Below, in pieces: positions 1 through 8,653 of a DNA stretch of 64,000 nucleotides (position 1 is its first letter; each line of letters begins with the position of its first letter). Made by a program: the position numbers and the translations under genes. The stretch comes from CAYNYF01 sp964401385 (lineage in GTDB: Bacteria; Planctomycetota; Phycisphaerae; SM23-33): NCBI GenBank assembly GCA_964401385.1, contig CAYNYF010000007.1, forward strand, positions 1 to 64,000. Reading direction: 5' to 3'. Under the pieces are notes generated by a model that saw only the letters and a program-made list of their open reading frames with translations, was not told the origin of the DNA and did no database searches.

Positions 1-2
1 TC

Positions 3-554
<552 letters not shown>

Positions 555-569
555 GGGCAGTGAGACCTG

Positions 570-592
570 CCTGCCTACGGCAGGTAGGCAGG
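570..592. repeat. GC-rich inverted repeat between moxR-like gene and isomerase
   Basis: A perfect 9-bp stem, cctgcctac / gtaggcagg, encloses a 5-nt loop ggcag. No T-run follows, so it is not a classical terminator. The cctgcc/ggcagg arms recall those of hairpins near 19184-19207 and 53755-53800, so it may be a small member of the same dispersed hairpin class, or an mRNA processing or stability element inside the operon. Confidence 0.5.
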
Positions 593-645
593 CCGCAATA
601 CCGGAAGACCGTGGGACCGTGGGGCCGGAAGTAAGTGAGGTAGGA

Positions 646-1419
646 ATGCGAATCGGCGTGTGCACATCTCCGGAGAACGTCGCCCGGGCCGTTGACGGGC
701 TGAGCTTCGTCGAGCCGACGGTGGCGGGGCTGCTGTGCCCGGCCGAGAAGGACTCGGTCTTCGCCGGGCGGCTGGCGGCGGCGAAGGCGGCGGCCGTGCC
801 CGTCGAGGCCGTCAACTGCCTGCTGCCGGGCGAGCTGAAGACCACCGGGCCGGAGGTCGATTTCGAGGCGGTGGCCGCCTACATCGAGGTGGTCTGCCGG
901 CGAGCGAGGCAGGTCGGCCTGAAGATGATCGTCTTCGGCTCCGGCGGCAGCCGGCGGGTGTCGGAGGGCTTCGACCGCGGCCGGGCGTCCGACCAGCTCG
1001 TCGAGCACCTGAAGCGCTGGGGACCGATCGCGGCCGAGCACGACGTGACCTTCGTCGTCGAGCCGCTGAACAAGGCGGAGACCAACATCGTCAACACCGT
1101 CGACGAAGGGGCCGAGCTGACCCGCCGCGCCGACCATGCCAACATCCGCCTGCTGGCCGACACCTACCACATGGCCAGGGACGGCGACCCGGCCGACGCC
1201 ATCCGCCGGGCCGGAGAACTGATCGTGCACGCCCACTGCGCCGAGGCCGTCGGCCGCGTGCCCGTCGGCTTCGGCGGCGAGGACCACCGACCCTACTTCC
1301 GCGCCCTCAAGGACATCGGCTACGACGGGCGCGTCTCCATCGAGGCCAACTGGAAGGACTTTCCCAAAGAGCTGCCGAAGGCGGTAATCGAACTCCGCAA
1401 GCAGATCGAAAGCGCATGA
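646..1419 (+). CDS. Sugar phosphate isomerase/epimerase-like TIM-barrel protein
   Basis: 257 residues of the xylose isomerase-like TIM-barrel (AP endonuclease 2) superfamily. Visible signs are the N-terminal strand MRIGVCTSPEN, the metal-ligand-type acidic strand FVVEPLNKAE, the HAHCAE motif and the C-terminal SIEANWKD strand, matching the Glu/Asp/His metal site of the family. The substrate cannot be told. An in-frame GTG exists at 619, but the ATG at 646 has gagg/agg upstream and begins exactly at the first barrel strand. The stop overlaps the next start as ATGA, suggesting translational coupling with the DUF58 gene. Such an isomerase is not a standard Bat-operon partner. Confidence 0.85.
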   Translation: MRIGVCTSPENVARAVDGLSFVEPTVAGLLCPAEKDSVFAGRLAAAKAAAVPVEAVNCLLPGELKTTGPEVDFEAVAAYIEVVCRRARQVGLKMIVFGSGGSRRVSEGFDRGRASDQLVEHLKRWGPIAAEHDVTFVVEPLNKAETNIVNTVDEGAELTRRADHANIRLLADTYHMARDGDPADAIRRAGELIVHAHCAEAVGRVPVGFGGEDHRPYFRALKDIGYDGRVSIEANWKDFPKELPKAVIELRKQIESA

Positions 1420-2372
1420 GCCGACAGAATATCCAAGCCGCCAACGGACAGCCCGGGTACATGCGTCTGCTGGACCCGGACGCGCTGGCGAAGATCGGCC
1501 GGCTGGAGCTGATCGCCCGCGGCGTGGTGGAGGGCTTCGTCGCCGGCAGGCACAAGAGCCCGTACAAGGGCTTCTCGGTGGAGTTCGCCGAGCACCGGGA
1601 GTACGTCCCCGGCGACAATATCCGCGACCTGGACTGGCGCGTCTTCGGCCGGACCGACCGCTACTACATCAAGCAGTACATCGAGGAGACCAACCTCCGC
1701 GCGCTGATCCTGCTGGACGCCTCCGGCTCGATGAAATACGCCGGCCGGCTGGCGGCCAGGCACCGCGGTGAGCGACTGAGCAAGTTCGGCTACGGGCAGT
1801 TCCTGGCGGCCTCGCTGGCCCACCTGATGATCCACCAGCAGGACGCCGTGGGCCTGGCCACCTTCGACACCAAGGTCCGCCGCTACATTCCCGCCCGCAG
1901 CCGGGCCTCGCACCTGCGGGTGATCCTGGAGGAGCTGGCCGTCACCGAGCCGGGCGCCGAGAGCGGCCTGGCGGAGGTCTTCCACGACCTGGCCGAGCGC
2001 ATCCACCGCCGCGGGCTGGTCGTCATCATCTCCGACTTGTTCGACGACGTCGCCGAGGTCCTCCGGGCGCTGCATCATTTTCGCTACCGCAAGCACGAGG
2101 TGCTGCTGCTGCACGTAATGGCCGAGGAGGAGCTGACCTTCCCCTTCGACCGCTGGAGCGTCTTCCGCAACCTGGAAAGACAGGATCACCGGCTGCAACT
2201 GGACCCGCTGGCGGTCAAGAGCGAGTACCTCCAGCGGCTGAAACGCTTCGTCCGCCGCCTGGAGATCGCCTGCGGGCAGATGGACATCGACTACGTCCAA
2301 CTGTCCACCCGAAACAGCTTCGACGTGGCCCTGGCCCATTACCTGGCGCGCAGGATGGCCAGAGCGCGGTAG
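1416..2372 (+). CDS. DUF58 domain protein (vWA-type MoxR partner)
   Basis: 318 residues. The DUF58 signature is clear: FVAGRHKSPYKGFSVEFAEH, then YVPGDNIRDLDWRVFGRTD and YYIKQYIEETN, followed by a vWA strand with the MIDAS motif DASGSM near residue 105. The family accompanies MoxR ATPases in bacterial operons linked to envelope stress or to assembly of vWA complexes. No transmembrane segment is visible, so this is a cytoplasmic version. The start is fixed by ATGA overlap with the isomerase. An in-frame open stretch reaches far upstream (to about 735) but lies within the isomerase gene. Confidence 0.93.
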   Translation: MSRQNIQAANGQPGYMRLLDPDALAKIGRLELIARGVVEGFVAGRHKSPYKGFSVEFAEHREYVPGDNIRDLDWRVFGRTDRYYIKQYIEETNLRALILLDASGSMKYAGRLAARHRGERLSKFGYGQFLAASLAHLMIHQQDAVGLATFDTKVRRYIPARSRASHLRVILEELAVTEPGAESGLAEVFHDLAERIHRRGLVVIISDLFDDVAEVLRALHHFRYRKHEVLLLHVMAEEELTFPFDRWSVFRNLERQDHRLQLDPLAVKSEYLQRLKRFVRRLEIACGQMDIDYVQLSTRNSFDVALAHYLARRMARAR

Positions 2373-2378
2373 GACCGC

Positions 2379-2870
2379 AGGGACCAGGGACCAGGATAGA
2401 CGGCAAGAACAGACCGCATGAGCGAGATACGGAGCTACCGAGATCTGATCGCTTGGCAGAAAGCCATGGCGCTGGCAAAGCGCATATACGGAGCGACCCG
2501 GCTGTTCCCGAAGGAGGAAGTGTACGGCCTGACTCAGCAGATGCGAAGGGCAGCGACATCCATTGCCAGCAACATCGCAGAGGGATACGGACGCGGGAGC
2601 CGCAGAGATTACGTCCGGTTTCTTCACACGGCCCGTGGCAGCCTCTACGAAGTCGAAACTCAGGTACTGCTGGCGAAGGAGCTAACCTACCTGACGGACA
2701 AACAGGCGGCGTCGTTGTTGGAAGATACGGGCGAGTGTTCGAAACTCCTGTACGCGTTGATTAAGAGCTTGAGGGAAGCAAGTTGATTCTTCCAGGCGCA
2801 CTTGACGAATCGCCAAGGCTTGTCGGGTGGCTTCTGGCTTCTGCGCCCTGGTGCCTGGTGCCTGGTCCCT
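2379..2870. mobile_element. Inverted-repeat-bounded insert carrying an S23 gene (putative)
   Basis: The left boundary 2379-2395 reads agggaccagggaccagg; the right boundary 2854-2870 reads cctggtgcctggtccct, its reverse complement at 16 of 17 positions. Related direct copies (cctggt/cctgtt) continue to about 2880. The ~490-bp segment starts 7 bp after the DUF58 stop and ends 23 bp before the BatA start, holds only the four-helix-bundle gene, and looks clearly lower in GC than its neighbours. I infer a discrete insert in a vWA operon. No transposase is present, so any mobility would need help in trans. Confidence 0.5.
2418..2786 (+). CDS. Four-helix bundle protein (S23 / 23S rRNA-intervening-sequence family)
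   Basis: 122 residues, matching the S23/IVP four-helix-bundle family along its whole length: YRDLIAWQKAMALAKRIY opens helix 1, then FPKEEVYGLTQQMRRAATSI, SNIAEGYGRGS and the late helix with EVETQVLLAKEL. Proteins of this family were first found in intervening sequences of 23S rRNA; relatives (Avd) serve diversity-generating retroelements. Many free-standing copies have no known role, and no reverse transcriptase is seen here. The gene has lower GC than its neighbours and is flanked by inverted repeats, suggesting later insertion between the DUF58 and BatA-like genes. Confidence 0.9.
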   Translation: MSEIRSYRDLIAWQKAMALAKRIYGATRLFPKEEVYGLTQQMRRAATSIASNIAEGYGRGSRRDYVRFLHTARGSLYEVETQVLLAKELTYLTDKQAASLLEDTGECSKLLYALIKSLREAS

Positions 2871-2893
2871 GTTGCCTGTTGCGTGAGTAAACA

Positions 2894-5290
2894 ATGACCT
2901 TCCTCAACGCCATCATGCTGTTCGGTCTGGCCGCGGTGGCCATTCCGATCATCATTCACATTCTCAACCGCCGCCGGGCGCGGGTGGTGGACTGGGCGGC
3001 GATGCAGTTTCTGGCCGAATCGGTGGCCTCGCGGAACCGCCGCATCCTGCTGGAGGAAATCCTGCTGATGGGCCTGCGCTGCCTGCTGCTGGGGCTGCTG
3101 GCGCTGGCGCTGGCGCGTCCGTTTTTGCGGACGGGGCAGGTGCTGGGCGGAAAGGGCGCCGACGACCAGGACATCGCCATCGTCCTGGACGGCTCGCTGA
3201 GCATGACCCTGGCGAGCGAGAAGCAGAGCAACTTCCAGCGGGCGATCGAGGAGGCCGCCCAGGTAGTGAAGGCCTGCCGGCCGGGAGACGCCGTCAGCGT
3301 GATCCTGGGCGGGCCGGCGCCGCAGGCGATCGTGCCGTCGCCGCTGTCGGACCGCGAGGCCGTCGGTAAGGCCCTGGCCGAGCTGACCGCCCCCGGCGGG
3401 TCGATGGACACGCTGGAGGCGCTGCGGGCGGCGACGCTATCGCTGGCGGCCGGAACCAACCCCGCCAAGAAGATCGTCCTCATCACCGACGGCCAGCGGC
3501 TCGGCTGGGACCTGGCCGCCTCGCAGAGGTGGCATTTCCTCGCCGAGGCCGGCGAATCGCTGCCGACCCGGCCGCTGGTGATCGCCCGCACGCTGGAGAT
3601 GCCGGAGAAGTGGTCCAACGCCTGCGCGGCCGGACTGAGCTTTTCCCGCGACGTGATCGGCACCGACCGGGCGGTCAAGGTCACCGCCACCGTCGCCAAC
3701 ACCGGCGTCGGCGGTATCCAGTGCGAGGCCGTCGAGCTCTGGATCGACGAGGAGCTTATGGACAGCCGCCCGATCGACGAGATCGCCGACGGCGCCTCCA
3801 GCTCGGTGGTCTTCGAGCCGCGCTTCGAGCAGCCCGGCCCGCACGTCGTCCAGGCGCGCGTCGTCTGCAAGGACGACCTGCCCGCCGACAACCGAACCAC
3901 CCGCGTGGTGAACGTCTTGCGCACGCTGCCGGTGCTGATCGTCCAGGGCAAGTCCTCCACGCAGCCGCTGGCCAGCGACGGCGACTTCCTCAAGATCGCC
4001 ATGACCCCGCCGCCGGCGAAGGGCAACCCCTCCGGCCGGAACGAGGCGGGTGGGAACAGTCAGGACTTGATCCGGGCAGAAGTCGTCAACGCGATGGACA
4101 TCGCCTCGGTAAAGGATTTCTCCGGCTATCGGGTGGTGGTCCTGGCCAACGCGGCCCGGCTGCCGGCGGCTGCGGCCGGGAAGCTGGCCGAGTTCGTCCA
4201 GGCCGGCGGCGGGCTGCTGATCGCCCCCGGAAGCAAGGTCCAGAAGGACTTCTACGACAACTGGACCGCACCCGACGGAAAGCCGCTGACCGGCTGCCGC
4301 CTGGCGAAGATCCAGCAGGACCAGGCCGGCGGCGCCGGCACCGAGCGGTTCGCCCACGTCGCCGTGAACACCATCGACCATCCGGCGCTGAAGCTGCTGT
4401 CGGACCCGTCGGTCAGCGACCTGGGGGCGGCGCGGATCAAACGCCACTGGGTGCTCGTCCCGCCCGAGAACGACGAGACGGTCGCGGTCGCCGCCCTGCT
4501 GGAGACGGGCGACCCGTTCATGGTGCAGCGCAAGGGCAGGGACGCGCGGGGATTCGTCATCACCCTCGCCCTGCCGCTGAACACGGACTTTTCCGACCTG
4601 CCGGTGCACGAGTGCGAGTGCTTCGTGCCGATGCTGCATGAGCTGCTGTACTACCTGGCCGCCCCGTCGCAGTTGCCGCTGAACGTCGAGCCCGGCCAGC
4701 GGCTGGTTTACACCGTGCCCGGGCAGGTGCGTAAGGGCGACAAGGCCCACGTCATGGCCCCCGACGGCCGGCCGGTGGACGCGGAGCTTCAGCAGCGCAA
4801 GGGGCGGTGGCAGGCCACCTACCTGACGGTCCGCCCGGGCCTGCACCGGCTGACGATACCGGACCCGGCCCTGGGCGAGCTGGCGACGCGTCCGGCGGTG
4901 GCGGGCAAAGGCCCGGCCGGCGCCGGCGGCATTCCCTTCGTGGTGCTGGCCGATCCGGCCGAGAGCCGACTGGAAGCCCTCAGCGACGACGACTACAACC
5001 GCGCCGGGCAGTTCGTCCAGCTCGCGCGGGCCGAGAGCCTCAGCGAGCTGACCGCCGCCATCACCGGCGACGCGCCCGGCAGCGAAATCTGGCGCTACCT
5101 GGCGCTGGCGGTGCTGGTTCTGTTGGTGGTCGAGATCCTCGCCACTCGCGCCATCACCGTCCGGCGCAGGATTCACCTGGCCGCGCCCGTCGCCTTCGGC
5201 GCCAGGCAGGTCGACGCCGAGCAGTTCCGCCGGGGCGCCGGTAAGCCCGCGCCGCCGCGGCCGCAGCTCAAGGAGGCGCCGACGCCATGA
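2894..5290 (+). CDS. BatA-like aerotolerance-type membrane protein with vWA domain
   Basis: 798 residues. The BatA N-terminal domain is clear: a membrane helix (LFGLAAVAIPIIIHILNRRR, residues ~8-27) and a second at ~55-75. It is followed by a vWA-like domain beginning IAIVLDGSLSM (DxSxS MIDAS, residue ~100), a CARDB/Ig-like beta region (~245-340), a glutamine-amidotransferase-like fold with GGGLLIAPGSKV (~435) and a final helix at ~735-755. The C-terminal tail is basic and proline-rich. It is exposed to the periplasm between membrane anchors and is probably handled by the upstream MoxR ATPase. Its stop overlaps the next start (ATGA). Confidence 0.88.
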   Translation: MTFLNAIMLFGLAAVAIPIIIHILNRRRARVVDWAAMQFLAESVASRNRRILLEEILLMGLRCLLLGLLALALARPFLRTGQVLGGKGADDQDIAIVLDGSLSMTLASEKQSNFQRAIEEAAQVVKACRPGDAVSVILGGPAPQAIVPSPLSDREAVGKALAELTAPGGSMDTLEALRAATLSLAAGTNPAKKIVLITDGQRLGWDLAASQRWHFLAEAGESLPTRPLVIARTLEMPEKWSNACAAGLSFSRDVIGTDRAVKVTATVANTGVGGIQCEAVELWIDEELMDSRPIDEIADGASSSVVFEPRFEQPGPHVVQARVVCKDDLPADNRTTRVVNVLRTLPVLIVQGKSSTQPLASDGDFLKIAMTPPPAKGNPSGRNEAGGNSQDLIRAEVVNAMDIASVKDFSGYRVVVLANAARLPAAAAGKLAEFVQAGGGLLIAPGSKVQKDFYDNWTAPDGKPLTGCRLAKIQQDQAGGAGTERFAHVAVNTIDHPALKLLSDPSVSDLGAARIKRHWVLVPPENDETVAVAALLETGDPFMVQRKGRDARGFVITLALPLNTDFSDLPVHECECFVPMLHELLYYLAAPSQLPLNVEPGQRLVYTVPGQVRKGDKAHVMAPDGRPVDAELQQRKGRWQATYLTVRPGLHRLTIPDPALGELATRPAVAGKGPAGAGGIPFVVLADPAESRLEALSDDDYNRAGQFVQLARAESLSELTAAITGDAPGSEIWRYLALAVLVLLVVEILATRAITVRRRIHLAAPVAFGARQVDAEQFRRGAGKPAPPRPQLKEAPTP

Positions 5291-8200
5291 CCTCCCCGGC
5301 ACTGGCATTTTTCGTGCTTTCGCCGGCCTGGCCGAGCTGGCTGCTGATTCTGGGCGTGGTCGCCGCCGCGGCCGTGTGGCTGTGGTCGTACGGGCTCGTG
5401 CGGCTGCTCGCGGGCGAGCCGGACGGCGGCAGGCCGGCGCTGCTGGGCAGGCTCCGCCAGGCAGGGCTGATCACCGGGCGCGTGGGGCTGGCCTTCGGCG
5501 GCATCTGGCTGGGCTTCCAGGTAGCCGGGCGAATTTTCCTGCTGGCGACCAACTGGTCGATCTGGCCGGTGGCGCTGATCGCCGCCTGCGGCGCCGAGGC
5601 CGTCATCTGGCTGTACCGGCTGGAGCGGCAGATCGTCCCGCGGCGGACGGGCCTGCTGCTGACGGGCCTGCGGCTGGGGCTGCTGGGGCTGGTGATCCTG
5701 ATGCTGGTTCAGCCGGTGTTCGTCTCTGTCCGGCGGGAGATGAGAAAGCGCGTGCTGGCGCTGCTGGTGGACACCTCCGCCTCCATGCGCATTTCCGACC
5801 GCCAGCTTCCGCCGCAGGAGAAGCTGCGCCTGGCCGAGGCGTTCTCGGTGGGCCCGGCCCGCCGGCCGTATCACCTGGAAGACAACGCCGACAGCCTGCG
5901 CGCGGTCCAGGCCGCCCTGGTGGGCGAGCTGGCTTGGCTGGACCGGCTTTCCCAGGCCGGCAGCGACGCCATCGGCGAGCAGCTCATCGCCCGGCGGAAG
6001 GAGCTGCACGAGAGGTTCAACGCCTGGGGGCAGGTGGTCGCCGAGCAGACCGACGCGGTCCAGTCGCTGCTGGATGAGTTCAAGCAGCTTCCGAAGAACC
6101 TCCAGGCGGACCTGCAAAGCGCCAAGGCCACGCTTTCGGCGCACGTCCGCCCGGGCCTGGTGGACGCGGCCGCACGCACGCACGAGGACCATGTGGACAC
6201 CCTGGCGGCGGACTTCGGCCGCCTGCGGAGCGACCTGCGCCGGACGGTGAAGGAGCTGGCCAAGGCCGCCCCGCTGCTGGAGAAGGTCGGCCAAGAGCTG
6301 GACAGGTCCCTGTACGAGCAGCTCAGCGGCTCCGACCGCGCCGCCGTCGAGGCCGTGGCCGGGCTTTCCCGGCTGGAGCTGGCCAAGGCCACGCTGCTGC
6401 ACCGGCCGACGCTGCCCGACAAGGACGAGCAGGAGGAGTCCCTGCTGGCCAGGCTCGCCGAGCAGTACAACCTGAAGATCTACACCTTCGCCGGCGAGCT
6501 GGCCGAGGTTGACGCGAAGGGCTGGTCCGACCCGATCCCCTCGGCCGCAGCCCACGTCGCCACCGCGCCGGCGGGAACGGGCGGAACCGCCAGGTCCGAC
6601 GACCCCGCCATACAAAGGACGGACCTGGCCGGAGCCATGGGCAAGGCGCTGGCCGAGGTCGGCGCCGACCAGCTCGCCGCCATGGTGGTGCTCTCGGAGG
6701 GCCAGGACAACGGCAACCTCAAGGCCGAACCCGTCGCCCGCCAGCTCGGCGGGCAGGGCTCGGCCATGTGGGGGATCATAATGGGCGCCGAGAAGCCCCC
6801 CACCGACGCCGCCATCATCGCCATCGAAGCCCCCGAGGCGGTCTACCTGGCCGACCGGATGTTCATCGACGCCGAGCTGAAGCTGGACGGCCTGGCGGGC
6901 AAGGAGGTGCGGGCGACGCTGTACGACGGCGACCGGCCGGTGGACTTCAAGACCATCCGCGTCGCCGGCGACGTCTACCGCACGCACATCCAACTGGCCG
7001 ACGAGCCCAAGAAGGTCGGCCTGCACTCGTATCGACTGGAGCTGAGCAAGCATCCCGACGAGGTCTTCACCGACAACAACTCCTACGCCCTGACGCTGTC
7101 GGTCACCGACGACAAGACCAAGGTGCTGCTGGTGGATTCGCGCCCGCGGTGGGAGTTCCGCTACCTCAAGAACCTCTTCACCGGCCGGGACAAGACGGTC
7201 ACGCTGCAATACGTGCTGCTGCGGCCCGACCGGTTCTACGGCCAGCCCCCGCGGCCGAAGGTGCACGCCTCCGTCAGCCGCCGCCGTCGCGGCCAGGAGG
7301 AGGCGACGCTGCTGCCCAAGGACGAGGCCGAGTGGCTCAAGTTCGACGTGATCTTCCTGGGCGACGTCGCCGAGAAGGACCTGTCCGGCGAGGACGTGGA
7401 GGCCCTGCGCCGGTTCGTCTCCGACCGCGGCGGGACGCTGATTCTGATCGCCGGCAAGGAGTCCATGCCCGGCGACCTGGCCGGGACGCCGCTGTCCGAG
7501 CTGGTCCCGGTGGAGCTGTCGGCCCCGCCCAAAGCGGCCGCCAGGCTGCCGCGCCAGGGCTTTCGCATCGCCCTCACGCCGGAAGGTGAGGACCACGTGA
7601 TCCTCCGCCAAGACGTGGAGCCGGCCAAGTCCTCCCAGATCTGGGAATCGCTGCCGCCGCTGTTCTGGCGCAGCCCGTTCCTCCAGGCCAAGAAGACCGC
7701 CACCGTGCTGGCCTACGCCCTGGAGGCCGACGCCCCCAAGTGGCTGACGGGAAAGCCCCCGCCGCCGGCCACGCTGCCGGAGGACATCGCCCGGCGCCGC
7801 CAGGAGTTCCGCCGCTCCCGCGCCCTGATCGCGGTGGCCCCCTACGGGCTGGGCAAGGTGATGATGCTGAGCTTCGACCGCACCTGGCGGCTGCGGTATC
7901 GCATGGGCGACACGTATCACCACAAGTTCTGGGGCCAGGTGCTGCGGTGGGCGACGGCCGGCAAGCTGCCCGCCGGGACCGACCTGGTCAAGCTCGGCAG
8001 CGACAAGACGCGCTACGCCCCGCGCGCCCGCCCGGTCGTTCGGGCCAAGATCCTCCAGGAAGACCACGCCCCCATGACCCAGGCCAGCGCCGCCGTCAAG
8101 GTCTTCGCCGGCGAGAAGCTCATCGGGCGCGTGCCCATGAGATACGTCCAGGACTCCCCGGGCATCTACACGGCCACGCTGGAGGAGTTGCCGGCGGGGA

Positions 8201-8544
8201 GCTACCGGCTGGAGCTCGATTGCCCGGAGGCCCAGGCCCTGCTCCAGCGCGACGGGCTGGAGAAGCTTTCCGTGGAGATCTCGGTGAACCCGGCCGCCCC
8301 GGCCGAGGAGATCGAGCTGGCCGCCAACCCCAACCTGCTGGGCCGGCTGGCCGGGCTCAGCCACGAGGGCGGCCTGCTGCGCCCGTACAAGGCGCGGCGC
8401 CTGCTGGAGAGCCTGCCGCCCGGAAAAGTGGAGCAAACGCACCGCAGGCAATTCGCCCTCTGGGACTCGTGGGTTCTGTTCGGACTGTTCTGCGCCGCCG
8501 CGACGGCGGAGTGGCTATTGCGCAAGAGGGTGGGTCTGGCATAG
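5287..8544 (+). CDS. Large membrane protein with vWA-like and amidotransferase-like domains
   Basis: 1085 residues. Three N-terminal membrane segments (residues ~15-40, ~58-100, ~120-145) precede a vWA-like strand LALLVDTSASM (~155), a long helical stretch (~190-380) and further vWA sequence (MVVLSEGQDNGN, ~460). A class I amidotransferase-like domain follows (KVLLVDSRPRWEFRYLKNLF, ~615; FVSDRGGTLILIAGKESM, ~712), without an evident catalytic Cys. The protein ends in one membrane helix (~1060). This layout recurs in planctomycete and other MoxR-DUF58-BatA operons. It is coupled to the BatA-like gene by ATGA overlap. Biochemical function unknown. Confidence 0.85.
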   Translation: MTSPALAFFVLSPAWPSWLLILGVVAAAAVWLWSYGLVRLLAGEPDGGRPALLGRLRQAGLITGRVGLAFGGIWLGFQVAGRIFLLATNWSIWPVALIAACGAEAVIWLYRLERQIVPRRTGLLLTGLRLGLLGLVILMLVQPVFVSVRREMRKRVLALLVDTSASMRISDRQLPPQEKLRLAEAFSVGPARRPYHLEDNADSLRAVQAALVGELAWLDRLSQAGSDAIGEQLIARRKELHERFNAWGQVVAEQTDAVQSLLDEFKQLPKNLQADLQSAKATLSAHVRPGLVDAAARTHEDHVDTLAADFGRLRSDLRRTVKELAKAAPLLEKVGQELDRSLYEQLSGSDRAAVEAVAGLSRLELAKATLLHRPTLPDKDEQEESLLARLAEQYNLKIYTFAGELAEVDAKGWSDPIPSAAAHVATAPAGTGGTARSDDPAIQRTDLAGAMGKALAEVGADQLAAMVVLSEGQDNGNLKAEPVARQLGGQGSAMWGIIMGAEKPPTDAAIIAIEAPEAVYLADRMFIDAELKLDGLAGKEVRATLYDGDRPVDFKTIRVAGDVYRTHIQLADEPKKVGLHSYRLELSKHPDEVFTDNNSYALTLSVTDDKTKVLLVDSRPRWEFRYLKNLFTGRDKTVTLQYVLLRPDRFYGQPPRPKVHASVSRRRRGQEEATLLPKDEAEWLKFDVIFLGDVAEKDLSGEDVEALRRFVSDRGGTLILIAGKESMPGDLAGTPLSELVPVELSAPPKAAARLPRQGFRIALTPEGEDHVILRQDVEPAKSSQIWESLPPLFWRSPFLQAKKTATVLAYALEADAPKWLTGKPPPPATLPEDIARRRQEFRRSRALIAVAPYGLGKVMMLSFDRTWRLRYRMGDTYHHKFWGQVLRWATAGKLPAGTDLVKLGSDKTRYAPRARPVVRAKILQEDHAPMTQASAAVKVFAGEKLIGRVPMRYVQDSPGIYTATLEELPAGSYRLELDCPEAQALLQRDGLEKLSVEISVNPAAPAEEIELAANPNLLGRLAGLSHEGGLLRPYKARRLLESLPPGKVEQTHRRQFALWDSWVLFGLFCAAATAEWLLRKRVGLA

Positions 8545-8565
8545 ATCGGCGGCCGATGCGGCCGA

Positions 8566-8597
8566 GGGCCCCGGCGGAATTCCGCGGCAGGGGGCCC
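8566..8597 (+). promoter_or_regulatory. Stem-loop in the gap before the giant gene
   Basis: Outer arms gggcccc (8566-8572) and ggggccc (8591-8597) pair over 7 bp and enclose the 12-bp palindrome gcggaattccgc (8574-8585). It lies in the only sizeable gap (109 bp) between the vWA genes and the 2057-residue gene. It is followed by cgaaaaagg rather than a T-run, so attenuation, RNA processing or partial termination are all possible. Confidence 0.4.
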
Positions 8598-8653
8598 CGA
8601 AAAAGGCGGCACACGGTCAGGCGTGTGCGATCGGAACGAAGGAGGCCCAAGCC

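Noticed and set aside
735..1415. A 227-codon in-frame extension of the DUF58 gene upstream.
   Set aside because: It lies wholly inside the isomerase gene in another frame, is Arg/Gly-rich and matches nothing; the ATG at 1416 starts the true DUF58 protein.
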